Shown: in pieces, positions 17,197 through 26,400 of the stretch
Layout of the letters: each line of letters starts with the position of its first letter
How positions within the stretch are numbered: the stretch's first letter is position 1
Source of the DNA: Idiomarinaceae bacterium
GTDB taxonomy: Bacteria > Pseudomonadota > Gammaproteobacteria > Enterobacterales > Alteromonadaceae
Direction of reading: 5' to 3'
Length of the DNA: 64,000 nucleotides
Assembly (NCBI GenBank): GCA_002685255.1
Contig: NYWU01000030.1
Coordinates: 62,001 to 126,000 of the forward strand
The notes under the pieces: generated by a model
What the model was told of the DNA's origin: nothing
Databases searched by the model: none
What the model saw: only the letters and a program-made list of their open reading frames with translations
Program-made: the position numbers and the translations under genes

Positions 17197-18090
17197 ATGT
17201 GGTTTAAAAACGCCCGCGTGTATCGCTTTGGCGAGTCATTTCAATTACCCGAAAACTTTGAGTCTCACCTTCAAGCACAGCTATTTAAGCCGTGTAGCCG
17301 GCAGGATATGACCAGCTTTGGTTGGACGTCCGTTTTTGGTGCACAAAGTGAAGTACTTCATCATGCGGTTGAGCAAAGCTATTTAGTCTGCGCTCAACGC
17401 GAAGAAAAGGTGTTACCGGCTGCGGTAGTCAATGCTGAACTTGAGCAAAAAGTACAAGCGATTCAAGACACCGAGGGCCGTCCCGTTAATGGTAAAGAAA
17501 AGAAAAATCTTAAAGAAGATATTACCCATCAACTGCTACCCCAAGCATTTAGTAAGTTTCGTAAAACATGGGCTTACATTGATTTAAAACGTCAACTCGT
17601 CATTGTTGATGAATCAAGTGCTAATAAAGCAGAAGATTTGCTCGGCTTATTACGTGCGAGCGTAGGCTCTTTACCCGTCAAACCGATTGCTCTTGCGGAG
17701 TCGGCAGAAGTGCTACTCACCGAGTGGCTCACCACACAAGCATTACCCAGTCGATTCGATTTAGGCGATGAGCTTGAACTGCGCTCGCCACAAGCAGATG
17801 GCGGTATCATCCGTTGCAAACAAGAAGATCTCACGCGCGAAGATGTTCAGGCTCATGCAGCTGCCGGCAAACAGGTAGTTAAATTAGGTCTCGTTTGGAA
17901 CGAACACATCGAGTGTGTCATCGAGGCCGATTGGGCGTTGAAACGCATAAAAGCAACGGATCAGTTACTAGACGATCAAGATGACTGGAATGACGCCTCG
18001 CCGGAACAAAAACTCGATAGCGACCTAGCCCTCGTGTCTGCTGAACTCGGTGCTTTACTTGACGATTTATTCAGTATTTCAACTGAGTGA
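17197..18090 (+). CDS. rdgC: RdgC, recombination-associated DNA-binding protein
   Basis: 297 residues, the usual size of RdgC (303 in E. coli), with the characteristic start MWFKNARVYRF and the FGWTSVFG motif near residue 43. RdgC forms a ring-shaped dimer around double-stranded DNA and restrains RecA-promoted exchange at replication forks. Further family marks are the KEDITHQLLPQAFSK and AYIDLKRQLVIVDESSANKAE segments. It follows the kinase gene by 12 bases and overlaps the oppositely directed HDOD gene by 12 bases at its end. Confidence 0.95.
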   Translation: MWFKNARVYRFGESFQLPENFESHLQAQLFKPCSRQDMTSFGWTSVFGAQSEVLHHAVEQSYLVCAQREEKVLPAAVVNAELEQKVQAIQDTEGRPVNGKEKKNLKEDITHQLLPQAFSKFRKTWAYIDLKRQLVIVDESSANKAEDLLGLLRASVGSLPVKPIALAESAEVLLTEWLTTQALPSRFDLGDELELRSPQADGGIIRCKQEDLTREDVQAHAAAGKQVVKLGLVWNEHIECVIEADWALKRIKATDQLLDDQDDWNDASPEQKLDSDLALVSAELGALLDDLFSISTE

Positions 18091-18930
18091 AGTGCGTAAA
18101 GCTTGATAACGGTTCTGGGTCGATTCGTCGTCCCAGAAATCGTTTACGGGAATAATCTCTCGTTGTTGGTATTCGGCTAGCGTCATCGCCCCATCAATGG
18201 GTCTAGAGTGCCCCGTTAATAAACTGGCGATATGCACGATATCGCAGTAGTTCACCACTAAGGGGTCGTTAAGATCCTCAAACCGCCCACGGTTATAAAA
18301 ATAAGGCACCTTGATAAGATTGGGGGCGAAGCGCCAGTGCTCTAAAACGCTGACGCCCAAGCTGCGATCAAAGTGTGTAATGGTTTGGTTCATAAACGAT
18401 GGATTGGCAAAACTATCATCGAATTCATCAGCAATTTTTAGAATAGGTGCAACACCGATTCTGCATACCATACCCGCTAATAGCGACACGTCTTGATGTA
18501 GGCGGTTACAATAACCACGTTCGTGCAGATGTTGAGTGACGATAACCGAAGCAGCAGCGATGTCACGCGATTCGGTTAAAAATTTCTGTGCGTATTGTTT
18601 AACGATGTCATTCTTCGGGTTAAAGATCTGTTCCACAGCCATCGCTACCACTAACGTGCGGATCCGACGTAGACCAATGCGCGTGAGTGCCTGCATCAAA
18701 CTTTCTGCGCGTGCTCGCCCACTTAGGTAGGCGCTATTAGCCAACCGAATCAACCGCGCACTCAATGCAGTGTCATGCTGAATAATAGCCGCTAAGTCTT
18801 GTAAATTAGTATCCGGATTACTGGTCGCTTGACGGATTCGCTCTGCGGTTTCTGGCAACCCGGGTAACTTTAGTTGGTCCCGTTGAATTCTGTCTTCTAT
18901 CAATAAATACAGTGCGTTAGTTGCCGTCAT
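18079..18930 (-). CDS. HDOD-domain protein
   Basis: 283 residues with one HDOD domain (about 18-215). The start LKLPGLPETAERIRQATSNP and the following DTALSARLIRLANSAYL match the domain well. HDOD is related to the HD phosphohydrolases but normally lacks the metal-binding HD pair; such proteins usually act in signalling or stress regulation rather than as enzymes. No second domain (EAL, REC) is attached. It converges on rdgC with a 12-base overlap. Confidence 0.88.
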   Translation of the reverse strand: MTATNALYLLIEDRIQRDQLKLPGLPETAERIRQATSNPDTNLQDLAAIIQHDTALSARLIRLANSAYLSGRARAESLMQALTRIGLRRIRTLVVAMAVEQIFNPKNDIVKQYAQKFLTESRDIAAASVIVTQHLHERGYCNRLHQDVSLLAGMVCRIGVAPILKIADEFDDSFANPSFMNQTITHFDRSLGVSVLEHWRFAPNLIKVPYFYNRGRFEDLNDPLVVNYCDIVHIASLLTGHSRPIDGAMTLAEYQQREIIPVNDFWDDESTQNRYQALRTSLS

Positions 18931-19033
18931 GACTCGTTTCCAGATCCTTATTCATTACCTAACTTGCGATATTGTCCGCATCGCATTAAATTGTTTTAAC
19001 TCATTTTACTACTATACCGACAAAGTTGAACTT

Positions 19034-20719
19034 ATGTTAAAACAAATTTTCACCATTGCGCCATTGGTTCTTGCTTTATCAGCTTGTTCAGAACAAGCGA
19101 CTTCTCAGGAAACACAACCAAACCAAGCTTCCACAGCTTCAGCCCAGCAGACGTCTGATTACACCCTTGTCAAAGGTGCTGAAGATCGCTTTGGGATTTA
19201 TACGGACTACACACTAACGTCTGACATTTCGCACCTTACAACTAATCAAAAAGAAATGTTGGGGTTACTGATTGAAGCCGCCAAAATCATGGATGACCTC
19301 TTCTGGCAACAGGCCTTCGCCCATGACAAGCGTTCATTCATAAATGCGGTTCCTGATTCAGCGCAACCATTCGCTGATATTAATTACGGCCCGTGGGATC
19401 GACTCAACGGTGATAAACCGTTTTTGCGTGAGTTTAGCGAGAAGCCACCAGGCGCCAATTTCTATCCTGCTGATATGAGCAAAGAAGAGTTTAATGACTT
19501 TAGCAATGAAGAGAAGACGAGCGAGTATACGCTAATTCGTCGAGACGGCTCGGGTCAGCTGACCGTGGTACCCTATGCAAGTGCATACTCAGACGAGCTC
19601 AAGCAAGCGGCTAAACTGCTTCGTCAGGCAGCTGAGTTAGCCGAGGATCCGGACTTTGCTCACTACTTGAACCTACGTGCCGACGCGTTTTTAAGTAACG
19701 AGTACCGTCCATCCGATTTAGCCTGGATGGACATGCAAAACAATGACATTGATGTGGTCATCGGCCCTATTGAAACCTATGAGGATCAGCTGTTTGGCTA
19801 CAAAACAGCATTTGAGGCTTATGTACTGATTAAAGATAAACAGTGGAGCGAACGACTTGCTAAATACGCGCAGTTTTTACCTGAGTTACAGCGCGGCTTG
19901 CCTGTTGAGGATAAGTACAAGCAAGAAATGCCAGGTGCTAACGCACAATTAAATGCCTACGATGCGGTCTATTTTGCTGGCCACTCAAACGCAGGCAGCA
20001 AAACTATTGCTATCAACCTGCCTAACGATGAATACGTGCAGCTTGAAAAAGGCACTCGCCGTTTACAACTTAAAAACGCGATGCGTGCCAAATTCGACAA
20101 AATTTTGCTCCCTATCGCCGAGCAGCTGATAGTGCCGGAACAACGCGAAAACATTACTTTTGATGCATTCTTCGCTAACACTATGTTCCACGAAGTAGCT
20201 CATGGACTGGGTATTAAAAATACAATCAATAATAAAGGAACCGTGCGCGCTGCGCTAAAAGAGCACGCATCAGCACTCGAAGAAGGTAAAGCTGATATCT
20301 TGGGCTTATACATGGTCACCCAGCTGTTCGAAAAAGGTGAACTGTCTACAGGTACCCTACAAGACTATTATACAACCTTCATGGCAAGTATATTCCGCTC
20401 AGTTCGCTTTGGCGCTTCCAGCGCTCATGGCAAAGCTAACATGATCCGCTTTAACTATTTTGCTAATGAAGGTGCATTTACTCGAAATGCCGATGGCCAA
20501 TACGCCATTAATATGGAGAAAATGCGCGCAGCCATGACCAGTCTCTCGGAGAAGATCTTGCAATTGCAAGGGGACGGTAACTACCAAGGCGTGAGTGAGC
20601 TAGTTGATCGTCTCGGGGTCATTAGTCCTCAATTACAGTCCGATTTAGATAAACTATCGAATGCAGGCATTCCAGTAGATGTCACATTTAATCAAGGAAA
20701 AGCCGAACTTGGGCTTTAA
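19034..20719 (+). CDS. lipoprotein, dipeptidyl-peptidase III (M49)-like metallopeptidase
   Basis: 561 residues from the chosen ATG. The N-terminus KQIFTIAPLVLALSAC is a lipoprotein signal, with Cys in an LSAC lipobox (about residue 18); the longer in-frame start at 18929 would bury this signal and overlaps the HDOD start, so it was rejected. A zinc site is visible as HEVAHG (386-391) and, 30 residues on, EEGKAD (416-421). These correspond to the M49 pair HELLGH ... EECRAD, except that this protein has HEXXH rather than HEXXXH. It therefore probably cleaves short peptides near the membrane. It is a single-gene unit followed by a hairpin. Confidence 0.82.
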   Translation: MLKQIFTIAPLVLALSACSEQATSQETQPNQASTASAQQTSDYTLVKGAEDRFGIYTDYTLTSDISHLTTNQKEMLGLLIEAAKIMDDLFWQQAFAHDKRSFINAVPDSAQPFADINYGPWDRLNGDKPFLREFSEKPPGANFYPADMSKEEFNDFSNEEKTSEYTLIRRDGSGQLTVVPYASAYSDELKQAAKLLRQAAELAEDPDFAHYLNLRADAFLSNEYRPSDLAWMDMQNNDIDVVIGPIETYEDQLFGYKTAFEAYVLIKDKQWSERLAKYAQFLPELQRGLPVEDKYKQEMPGANAQLNAYDAVYFAGHSNAGSKTIAINLPNDEYVQLEKGTRRLQLKNAMRAKFDKILLPIAEQLIVPEQRENITFDAFFANTMFHEVAHGLGIKNTINNKGTVRAALKEHASALEEGKADILGLYMVTQLFEKGELSTGTLQDYYTTFMASIFRSVRFGASSAHGKANMIRFNYFANEGAFTRNADGQYAINMEKMRAAMTSLSEKILQLQGDGNYQGVSELVDRLGVISPQLQSDLDKLSNAGIPVDVTFNQGKAELGL

Positions 20720-20736
20720 GTAGTTCACTTGAACTC

Positions 20737-20760
20737 AGCGTGCGCCTATTGGCGCACGCT
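20737..20760 (+). terminator. hairpin after the M49-like gene
   Basis: AGCGTGCGCC, TATT, GGCGCACGCT: a perfect 10-bp GC-rich stem 18 bases after the stop. The following bases are not T-rich, so termination may need other factors. Confidence 0.6.
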
Positions 20761-20767
20761 ATCAACT

Positions 20768-20796
20768 TTGCCTACCCCCAAACCCTGTGCTAGAAT
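20768..20796 (+). promoter_or_regulatory. sigma-70-type promoter for sulP
   Basis: TTGCCT, 17 bases, TAGAAT: five of six consensus bases in the -10 and four in the -35 at ideal spacing. It would give a leader of about 130 bases before the permease, containing the inverted repeat GTGGTT / AACCAC (20809-20814, 20822-20827). Confidence 0.55.
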
Positions 20797-20828
20797 CCGC
20801 GCGCTTCAGTGGTTGAACTTTAACCACA

Positions 20829-20862
20829 GTGTCACATCCGTGTCAGTTCATTCAATTACACT
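20829..20862 (+). promoter_or_regulatory. candidate PhoB box and -10 before sulP
   Basis: GTGTCAC and GTGTCAG spaced 11 bp (20829-20835, 20840-20846), both with a full TGTCA core, followed after 10 bases by TACACT (20857-20862) as a possible -10. The box-to-minus-10 distance is that of PhoB-activated promoters. The flanking bases match less well than in the pst box. Confidence 0.5.
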
Positions 20863-20934
20863 GCATGCTCCGTACATGTGACATACAAACTAGATGCACT
20901 CCATCTCACTGAATTTTTAATTGGGTAACGTTTT

Positions 20935-22419
20935 ATGTGGAAGTCTATCCAGGCAAACTGGTTTTCAAACCTGCGCGGTGATGTACTATCGGGTCTTGTT
21001 GTTGCTTTAGCACTCATTCCCGAAGCCATTGCTTTCTCAATTATTGCGGGCGTTGATCCTAAAATCGGGCTTTATGCGTCGTTTGCCATCGCTGTCATCA
21101 TCTCGTTCACCGGTGGGCGCCCAGGCATGATCTCAGCTGCGACTGGTGCTATGGCCCTGTTAATGGTGACACTGGTTAAAGAGCATGGTTTAGAATACCT
21201 TCTCGCCGCAACGTTACTCACGGGTGTATTACAAATAATCGCAGGCTATTTAAAACTGGGCGAACTGATGCGTTTTGTGTCTCGGTCGGTCGTTACAGGG
21301 TTTGTTAACGCACTGGCGATTCTGATTTTTATGGCTCAGTTACCCGAGCTTACTAATGTCACTTGGCATGTTTATGTTATGACCGCGGCAGGATTGGCGA
21401 TCATCTATGGTTTCCCCTATATCCCCGTTATTGGCAAGATGTTGCCGTCACCGTTGATTTGTATTCTTTCATTGACGGTTATCGCGATTTACTTTGGCAT
21501 CGACGTGCGCACGGTCGGCGACATGGGTGAACTCCCCGATACACTGCCAGTATTTTTATGGCCCGATGTACCTCTTAACTTTGAAACGCTGGCCATTATT
21601 TTCCCTTATTCCCTCGGTTTGGCGATAGTCGGTATGCTTGAGTCACTGATGACTGCAACCATTGTCGACGACCTCACCGATACATCGAGTGATCGCAACC
21701 GCGAGTGTAAGGGTCAAGGTATCGCCAATATCGGCTCGGGTCTGCTCGGGGGTATGGCAGGTTGCGCAATGATAGGTCAATCAATTATTAATGTTAAATC
21801 AGGTGGTCGTACGCGGCTCTCCACATTTATCGCCGGTACTTTTTTGTTGATATTGATCTTATTTTTAGATGAATGGCTAAAACAAATTCCAATGGCTGCA
21901 CTGGTTGCAGTGATGATTATGGTTTCGATTGGTACCTTCAGCTGGGACTCAATTCGGAACCTCAAACAACACCCACTGTCTACCAATATTGTTATGTTAG
22001 CGACAGTTGCCGTGGTCGTTGCGACTCACAACTTGGCGCTAGGCGTATTTGTTGGCGTACTATTAGCGTCAGTATTCTTTGCTAATAAAGTGGGCCATTA
22101 CATGGCTGTAACGTCGAGTTTAAATGAGGCGTCGTTCTGTCGCACTTATAAAGTCGCAGGGCAAGTTTTCTTCAGCTCGTCCGAAAAATTTATTGCCGCG
22201 TTCGATTTTAAAGAAGGTGTCGATAAGATTGTTATCGACCTTAGCGAGGCGCACTTTTGGGATATCACCGCGGTCAATGCGCTTGATCGGGTAGTTATTA
22301 AGTTTAGACGTGAAGGTGCAGAAGTCGACGTTATTGGATTGAACAAAGCCAGCGCGACTATCGTCGATCGCTTTGGAGAACATAACCAAAGTGATGCCAA
22401 AGACTTGATCGGACATTAA
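20935..22419 (+). CDS. SulP family anion permease with STAS domain
   Basis: 494 residues. The membrane domain (about 15-375) shows the SulP signature around [20 protein letters not shown] near the N-terminus, [13 protein letters not shown], and the [16 protein letters not shown] region. A short cytoplasmic STAS domain follows (about 385-490, with [20 protein letters not shown]). SulP proteins move sulfate, bicarbonate, or other anions, often with Na+ or H+; the substrate is not readable here. A UspA gene follows by 14 bases, a pairing seen in many proteobacteria. A candidate PhoB box upstream raises the possibility of phosphate-linked control. Confidence 0.9.
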   Translation: MWKSIQANWFSNLRGDVLSGLVVALALIPEAIAFSIIAGVDPKIGLYASFAIAVIISFTGGRPGMISAATGAMALLMVTLVKEHGLEYLLAATLLTGVLQIIAGYLKLGELMRFVSRSVVTGFVNALAILIFMAQLPELTNVTWHVYVMTAAGLAIIYGFPYIPVIGKMLPSPLICILSLTVIAIYFGIDVRTVGDMGELPDTLPVFLWPDVPLNFETLAIIFPYSLGLAIVGMLESLMTATIVDDLTDTSSDRNRECKGQGIANIGSGLLGGMAGCAMIGQSIINVKSGGRTRLSTFIAGTFLLILILFLDEWLKQIPMAALVAVMIMVSIGTFSWDSIRNLKQHPLSTNIVMLATVAVVVATHNLALGVFVGVLLASVFFANKVGHYMAVTSSLNEASFCRTYKVAGQVFFSSSEKFIAAFDFKEGVDKIVIDLSEAHFWDITAVNALDRVVIKFRREGAEVDVIGLNKASATIVDRFGEHNQSDAKDLIGH

Positions 22420-22433
22420 TTAAGGTAAGTCGT

Positions 22434-23282
22434 ATGAAACACGTTATCGCTTGTATTGATGAATCACGCATGGCGCATGCGGTTACACAGTATGCCACAT
22501 GGTCTGCTCAGCGGCTGCAAACACCATTGACATTATTTCACGTATTAGATGAGCTGCGTTACCCCGTCAACTCGGATATGACAGGAAATATTGGCTTAGG
22601 TAGCCGAGAGTCGTTACTTGAAGAACTTGCCGAACTTGATGAGCGTCGTAATAAACTCGCCTTGGAGCATGGTCATCATCTACTTGAAGCGGCAAAAAGT
22701 TATGCTGAAGAAATGGGCGCAGATGATGTGCATTTACGCCAAAGACATGGCGACTTAGCCGAGTCACTTGCGACACTCGAAGATGAGCTGCGATTATTGG
22801 TAATTGGCTTACACGGTGCGGAGACCTGTGACAGCGATCGTTTAGGTCATCAAATTGAGACCATCGTGCGCAATGTTCGTCGCCCTATTTTAGCGGTGCC
22901 GGAAAACTATAAAGCGCCGACCAATGTAATGCTTGCCTTCGATGGTAGTGACGTTTCTCGTAAAGGCGTCAAGATGTTGGCTGAATCTCCGCTGTTCGTC
23001 GGTATGCCCATTCATGTCGTTATGGTGGGTGCGGCGACAGCTGACGCGAACGCATCGGTCGAAGCTGCGGTCAGTCATTTACAAGAATTTCGTCACCAAG
23101 TGAGCTATGAAATCAGAGCCGGTGAAGTTGAATCAACTTTGCGCGATATTCAACAAGAGCGTAATATCGACATGCTCATTATGGGGGCCTACAGCCACTC
23201 AAAGTTACGCCAGTTGTTTATGGGAAGCACCACATCAAAGGTGCTATCTCGCGCTACAACACCGGTTTTACTACTTCGTTAA
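22434..23282 (+). CDS. tandem-domain universal stress protein (UspA family)
   Basis: 282 residues made of two Usp domains (about 1-145 and 155-282). Both begin with a strand ending in an acidic residue (KHVIACIDES; NVMLAFDGSD). The second ends in the nucleotide-binding loop IMGAYSHSKLRQLFMGSTT, followed by PVLLLR; the first has the weaker IGLHGAETCDSDRLGHQIE. Its job is probably regulatory, perhaps linked to the SulP transporter with which it is co-transcribed. Confidence 0.9.
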   Translation: MKHVIACIDESRMAHAVTQYATWSAQRLQTPLTLFHVLDELRYPVNSDMTGNIGLGSRESLLEELAELDERRNKLALEHGHHLLEAAKSYAEEMGADDVHLRQRHGDLAESLATLEDELRLLVIGLHGAETCDSDRLGHQIETIVRNVRRPILAVPENYKAPTNVMLAFDGSDVSRKGVKMLAESPLFVGMPIHVVMVGAATADANASVEAAVSHLQEFRHQVSYEIRAGEVESTLRDIQQERNIDMLIMGAYSHSKLRQLFMGSTTSKVLSRATTPVLLLR

Positions 23283-23308
23283 TTATATACACCTTAGGAA
23301 CTCTTTGA

Positions 23309-24523
23309 ATGACGCCAGATTGGCAAGAATTAGAGCTTGATGATGCACTGATATCAGTGCTCAAAGCAGCAGGTCTAAATAAGCCTGCCAAGGTTCAGCA
23401 AGCGGCTTTGCCGGCCGCAATGGATGGTCACGATCTGTTGATCAGTTCGCCGACCGGTACGGGTAAAACCTTAGCGTTTTTGCTGCCCGTTTTGCAGCAC
23501 ATGATTGATTTTCCCCGTAAGCAGCCAGGCCCTGCGCGCGCTCTGATAATGGCTCCTACGCGCGAGCTTGCAGAGCAAATCTATCAACAAGCCGAAATGT
23601 TTCGTGAGCTTACCAAGCTTACGTCGATTGTGGTGACAGGTGGGGTTAATTACGGTAGCCAGTTGAACCGACTCGAACAGAGTCATGATCTCGTTATCGC
23701 TACCCCCGGACGCTTATTGGACTTGCTAGAAGCAGAGCAATACGAACTCGAAGCCGTCGAGTGGCTGGTTATTGATGAAGCAGACCGCATGTTGGACATG
23801 GGCTTTAAGGACGTAGTTAAAGATATCGCTATGCATGCCCGAAACCGCCAGCATGCTATTTTATGTTCAGCCACGATAGACAGCGAGGGCGTTGCAGCTT
23901 TCTCGCGCTCTTTGCTTAATGAACCAGAGCTGGTAGAAGTTACACCGCCTAAGCGAGAGCGCGGTAAAATTATCGAACAAGTCTACCTAGCCGATACAGA
24001 CGAGCATAAACGCCAGTTACTGCTCGCTCTGTTAAAGCAGCATCCAGGCCGCTCAATTATTTTTGCGCGCACGCGTGAACGTGTGCAGGCGTTAGCCAGC
24101 TTCCTGCAATCTGTCGATGTACCCGTCATGTTTTTACGTGGTGACTTGCCCCATGCTGAACGCCAGCAAAAGATTATTGAATTTAAACGTCGTGACAATG
24201 CAGTGTTAGTGGCTACCGATGTCGCCTCGCGTGGACTCGATATCGATGAAATTAAGTTGGTGATTAACTACGACTTACCAAAGCAAGCTGACGTTTATGT
24301 CCACCGTATTGGTCGTACCGCTCGTGCCGGACAAAAGGGTCTTGCGGTGTCTCTTGTGGAAGCGCATGATGCACTGTTACTCGGTAAGATTGAGCGCTAT
24401 ATGGAACACCGCCTCGATCGTCGAGTCATTGATGGTCTTAAACCTCAATATAAGTTTCCATCAACAGACAAAAAGCGTGTTAAAAAGAAGAAACAAGCGA
24501 AGAAAACTAAAAAGCGCCGTTAA
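23309..24523 (+). CDS. DEAD-box RNA helicase, SrmB-like
   Basis: 404 residues with all DEAD-box motifs: Q motif KPAKVQQAALPAAMDG, motif I SPTGTGKT (about 49-56), Ia PTRELAEQIY, Ib TPGRLLD, II DEAD (in LVIDEADRMLDMGF), III SAT, IV SIIFARTR, V ATDVASRGLD and VI HRIGRTARAG. The C-terminus is a short tail of about 35 residues rich in Lys and Arg (KKRVKKKKQAKKTKK). Length and the SPTGTGKT form of motif I are closest to SrmB, which helps assemble the large ribosomal subunit; RhlE is the alternative. Its stop lies inside a bidirectional terminator. Confidence 0.9.
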   Translation: MTPDWQELELDDALISVLKAAGLNKPAKVQQAALPAAMDGHDLLISSPTGTGKTLAFLLPVLQHMIDFPRKQPGPARALIMAPTRELAEQIYQQAEMFRELTKLTSIVVTGGVNYGSQLNRLEQSHDLVIATPGRLLDLLEAEQYELEAVEWLVIDEADRMLDMGFKDVVKDIAMHARNRQHAILCSATIDSEGVAAFSRSLLNEPELVEVTPPKRERGKIIEQVYLADTDEHKRQLLLALLKQHPGRSIIFARTRERVQALASFLQSVDVPVMFLRGDLPHAERQQKIIEFKRRDNAVLVATDVASRGLDIDEIKLVINYDLPKQADVYVHRIGRTARAGQKGLAVSLVEAHDALLLGKIERYMEHRLDRRVIDGLKPQYKFPSTDKKRVKKKKQAKKTKKRR

Positions 24524-24535
24524 TTACGGCGCTTT
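24511..24535. terminator. bidirectional terminator built into two stop codons
   Basis: AAAGCGCCGT, TAATT, ACGGCGCTTT: a perfect 10-bp stem. The loop carries the helicase stop TAA (24521-24523) and, on the other strand, the VanZ-like gene's stop (24520-24522). A-rich and T-rich flanks on either side fit intrinsic termination in both directions. Confidence 0.75.
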
Positions 24536-24894
24536 CGATATAACCAAAGCAAAGAGAAGTAGGCGACCACACCTGCTGCATCAGCAAGCCAGTCCATCAC
24601 GTCAGAACCTCTGCCCGGAATGTAATACTGAATAACTTCTATCGCGCAACCATAGATTAATAGTAGCGCAATAGCGATTTTCCCCGATAAGTCGAACGCC
24701 TTATGTAACGTCACACTCAGTAAGAAAAACGCGGTAAAGTGAACCCACTTGTCAGCGTGAGGGATCATCCGACTTGCTTCATGGCTCGGAAATTGCCATA
24801 AGAACGCAATCGTAATGACCACTAATAGACTTACAAAAATCGCACGTGCCAACATGCGGGAGGTATTTAGGTTACTCAACGTCCTGTCCTTCAT
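24520..24894 (-). CDS. VanZ-like small membrane protein
   Basis: 124 residues with about four hydrophobic segments. The arrangement PHADKWVHFTAFFLLSVTLHKAF, then GKIAIALLLIYGCAIEVIQYYIPGR-like and GSDVMDWLADAAGVVAYF matches the VanZ-like family (conserved D/H, E-Q, and R-x-x-D-x-x-D positions). Function in Gram-negatives is unknown. Its start overlaps the end of thiI by 23 bases, so it is translated from the thiI transcript. Confidence 0.8.
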   Translation of the reverse strand: MKDRTLSNLNTSRMLARAIFVSLLVVITIAFLWQFPSHEASRMIPHADKWVHFTAFFLLSVTLHKAFDLSGKIAIALLLIYGCAIEVIQYYIPGRGSDVMDWLADAAGVVAYFSLLWLYRKRRN

Positions 24895-26329
24895 ACACCG
24901 AAACGTTATCGTACCCTGCTTCCTGCAGTAACAACGTTTGCATTTTACTCATCACACCCTGCGAACAATATAATAGATAGTGTTTTGAGTCATCCAGTTT
25001 TACAAACTCTGACTGAACCTTAAAGAATGGCATTTCGATCACGTTCAATGACGTCGTTAACGGGTCATCCTCGATTTCCTCTGCGGTACGTATATCGACG
25101 ATAACTTTGGGCTTATCGGACTCGGTTTGCTTTAACTGAACTTGTTGTTGAGCAGCATCCGCAATATCCTGCATGCTTAATACTTGCGCATTACGAACCA
25201 CGTGCTCGATAAGGTTCATATCAAGTTTCTCTTCCTCAGCCAGAATCGCCTGTTCGTTTGCTTTCACCGTCGGCTTATTGGAGATAACACCACAGTACTC
25301 AGGGATGGTTTTCGCCAACGCTTCGGTGCCGATGCGTTTAGCTTGATCAACGATGGTCTGCTTATCTGCGGTAATCAACGGACGCAAAACCAGTGTATCG
25401 GTGGCTTTATCGATAACCTGTAAGTTCGCTAAGGTTTGACTCGAGACTTGGCCAATGGCCTCACCGGTCACTAGCGCCTGCGCTTTTAAGAAGTAGCCGA
25501 CCCGTGTTGCAGCTCGGAGCATTTGTCGCTTCAAAACAACGCCCATCGCTCCATTATCGACGTTGGTTAAAATATCTTCGACGATAGGCGCAAAATCAAC
25601 ACTGACAAACTTGATCGGGTGCGACTTAGTAAAGCGTTCCCAAAGGTAGTGACAAATTTGCTTAACGGCCACCTCGTGCGCGTCGCCACCTAAATTAAAA
25701 AAGCAAAAGTGAGTGCGCGCCCCTCGACGAATAAATTCAAAGCTCGCAACGCTCGAGTCAAACCCACCGCTCATTAAACTTAAAACAGTTTCTTGCGTTG
25801 GAATTGGAAAACCGCCTAGACCTTGTCGCCGTTCACCCACTAATTGAATATTCTGTTCAATAATCTGCAGGGTGATTTCATGCTCAGGTGACTTCAACTG
25901 GACTCGAGCCGAGGGTTGATGCTCCAAAAGGTAGCCGCCGATATAGCGTTCAAGTTGCTGCGAAGAGAAATCGTGATGACCTTTACGTTTGACCCTAACG
26001 GCAAAAGTTTGCTGGGCAATTTTTTCTAACCAAAACTGAGCAACCCACTCAGACAATGCCTCAAACTCATCTAATGGGCGTTCAATTACTTCTGCGAACC
26101 AAGATATTCCTGGCGTGCACGAGAGTTTATCAATGATCGCCTGGCGCGCCTGATCGTCATCAGCAGCGGTGCTAACTTCGATACGGTCCCATAGCCATTT
26201 GACATATAGCCCAGAATCAATATCGGCTAAAACCTTCCTAAGGTTATTCGTTAATACTTTGCCGTAACGTTTCCGGACTGATCGGCTTTTGATGGTGATT
26301 TCGGCATGCAACCGTACAACGAACTTCAT
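24872..26329 (-). CDS. thiI: ThiI, tRNA 4-thiouridine synthase with rhodanese domain
   Basis: 485 residues (E. coli 482). ThiI puts sulfur into U8 of tRNA and supplies sulfur for thiazole synthesis. The N-terminal ferredoxin-like and THUMP domains (about 1-165) lead to the PP-loop ATPase motif SGGFDSSVAS (near 186-195). A C-terminal rhodanese domain (about 400-485) has the sulfur-carrying cysteine in YCSQGVMSKMQ, equivalent to Cys456 of E. coli. It therefore has the full proteobacterial architecture. Confidence 0.95.
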   Translation of the reverse strand: MKFVVRLHAEITIKSRSVRKRYGKVLTNNLRKVLADIDSGLYVKWLWDRIEVSTAADDDQARQAIIDKLSCTPGISWFAEVIERPLDEFEALSEWVAQFWLEKIAQQTFAVRVKRKGHHDFSSQQLERYIGGYLLEHQPSARVQLKSPEHEITLQIIEQNIQLVGERRQGLGGFPIPTQETVLSLMSGGFDSSVASFEFIRRGARTHFCFFNLGGDAHEVAVKQICHYLWERFTKSHPIKFVSVDFAPIVEDILTNVDNGAMGVVLKRQMLRAATRVGYFLKAQALVTGEAIGQVSSQTLANLQVIDKATDTLVLRPLITADKQTIVDQAKRIGTEALAKTIPEYCGVISNKPTVKANEQAILAEEEKLDMNLIEHVVRNAQVLSMQDIADAAQQQVQLKQTESDKPKVIVDIRTAEEIEDDPLTTSLNVIEMPFFKVQSEFVKLDDSKHYLLYCSQGVMSKMQTLLLQEAGYDNVSVYEGQDVE

Positions 26330-26365
26330 GGTGGCCTCAGTTTCCGCTTGGTATAAAAACCACCA

Positions 26366-26371
26366 ATTATA
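26366..26371 (-). promoter_or_regulatory. probable -10 element of thiI
   Basis: A perfect TATAAT on the minus strand, 37 bases before the thiI start. No convincing -35 is visible at 16-18 bases. Confidence 0.4.
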
Positions 26372-26400
26372 CGATTTTTTGGTCCTTCGAGCTAGTTAAG

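Noticed and set aside
18929-19033. N-terminal extension of the M49-like gene by 35 codons
   Set aside because: It would put an unrelated stretch before a perfect lipoprotein signal and overlaps the start of the divergent HDOD gene.
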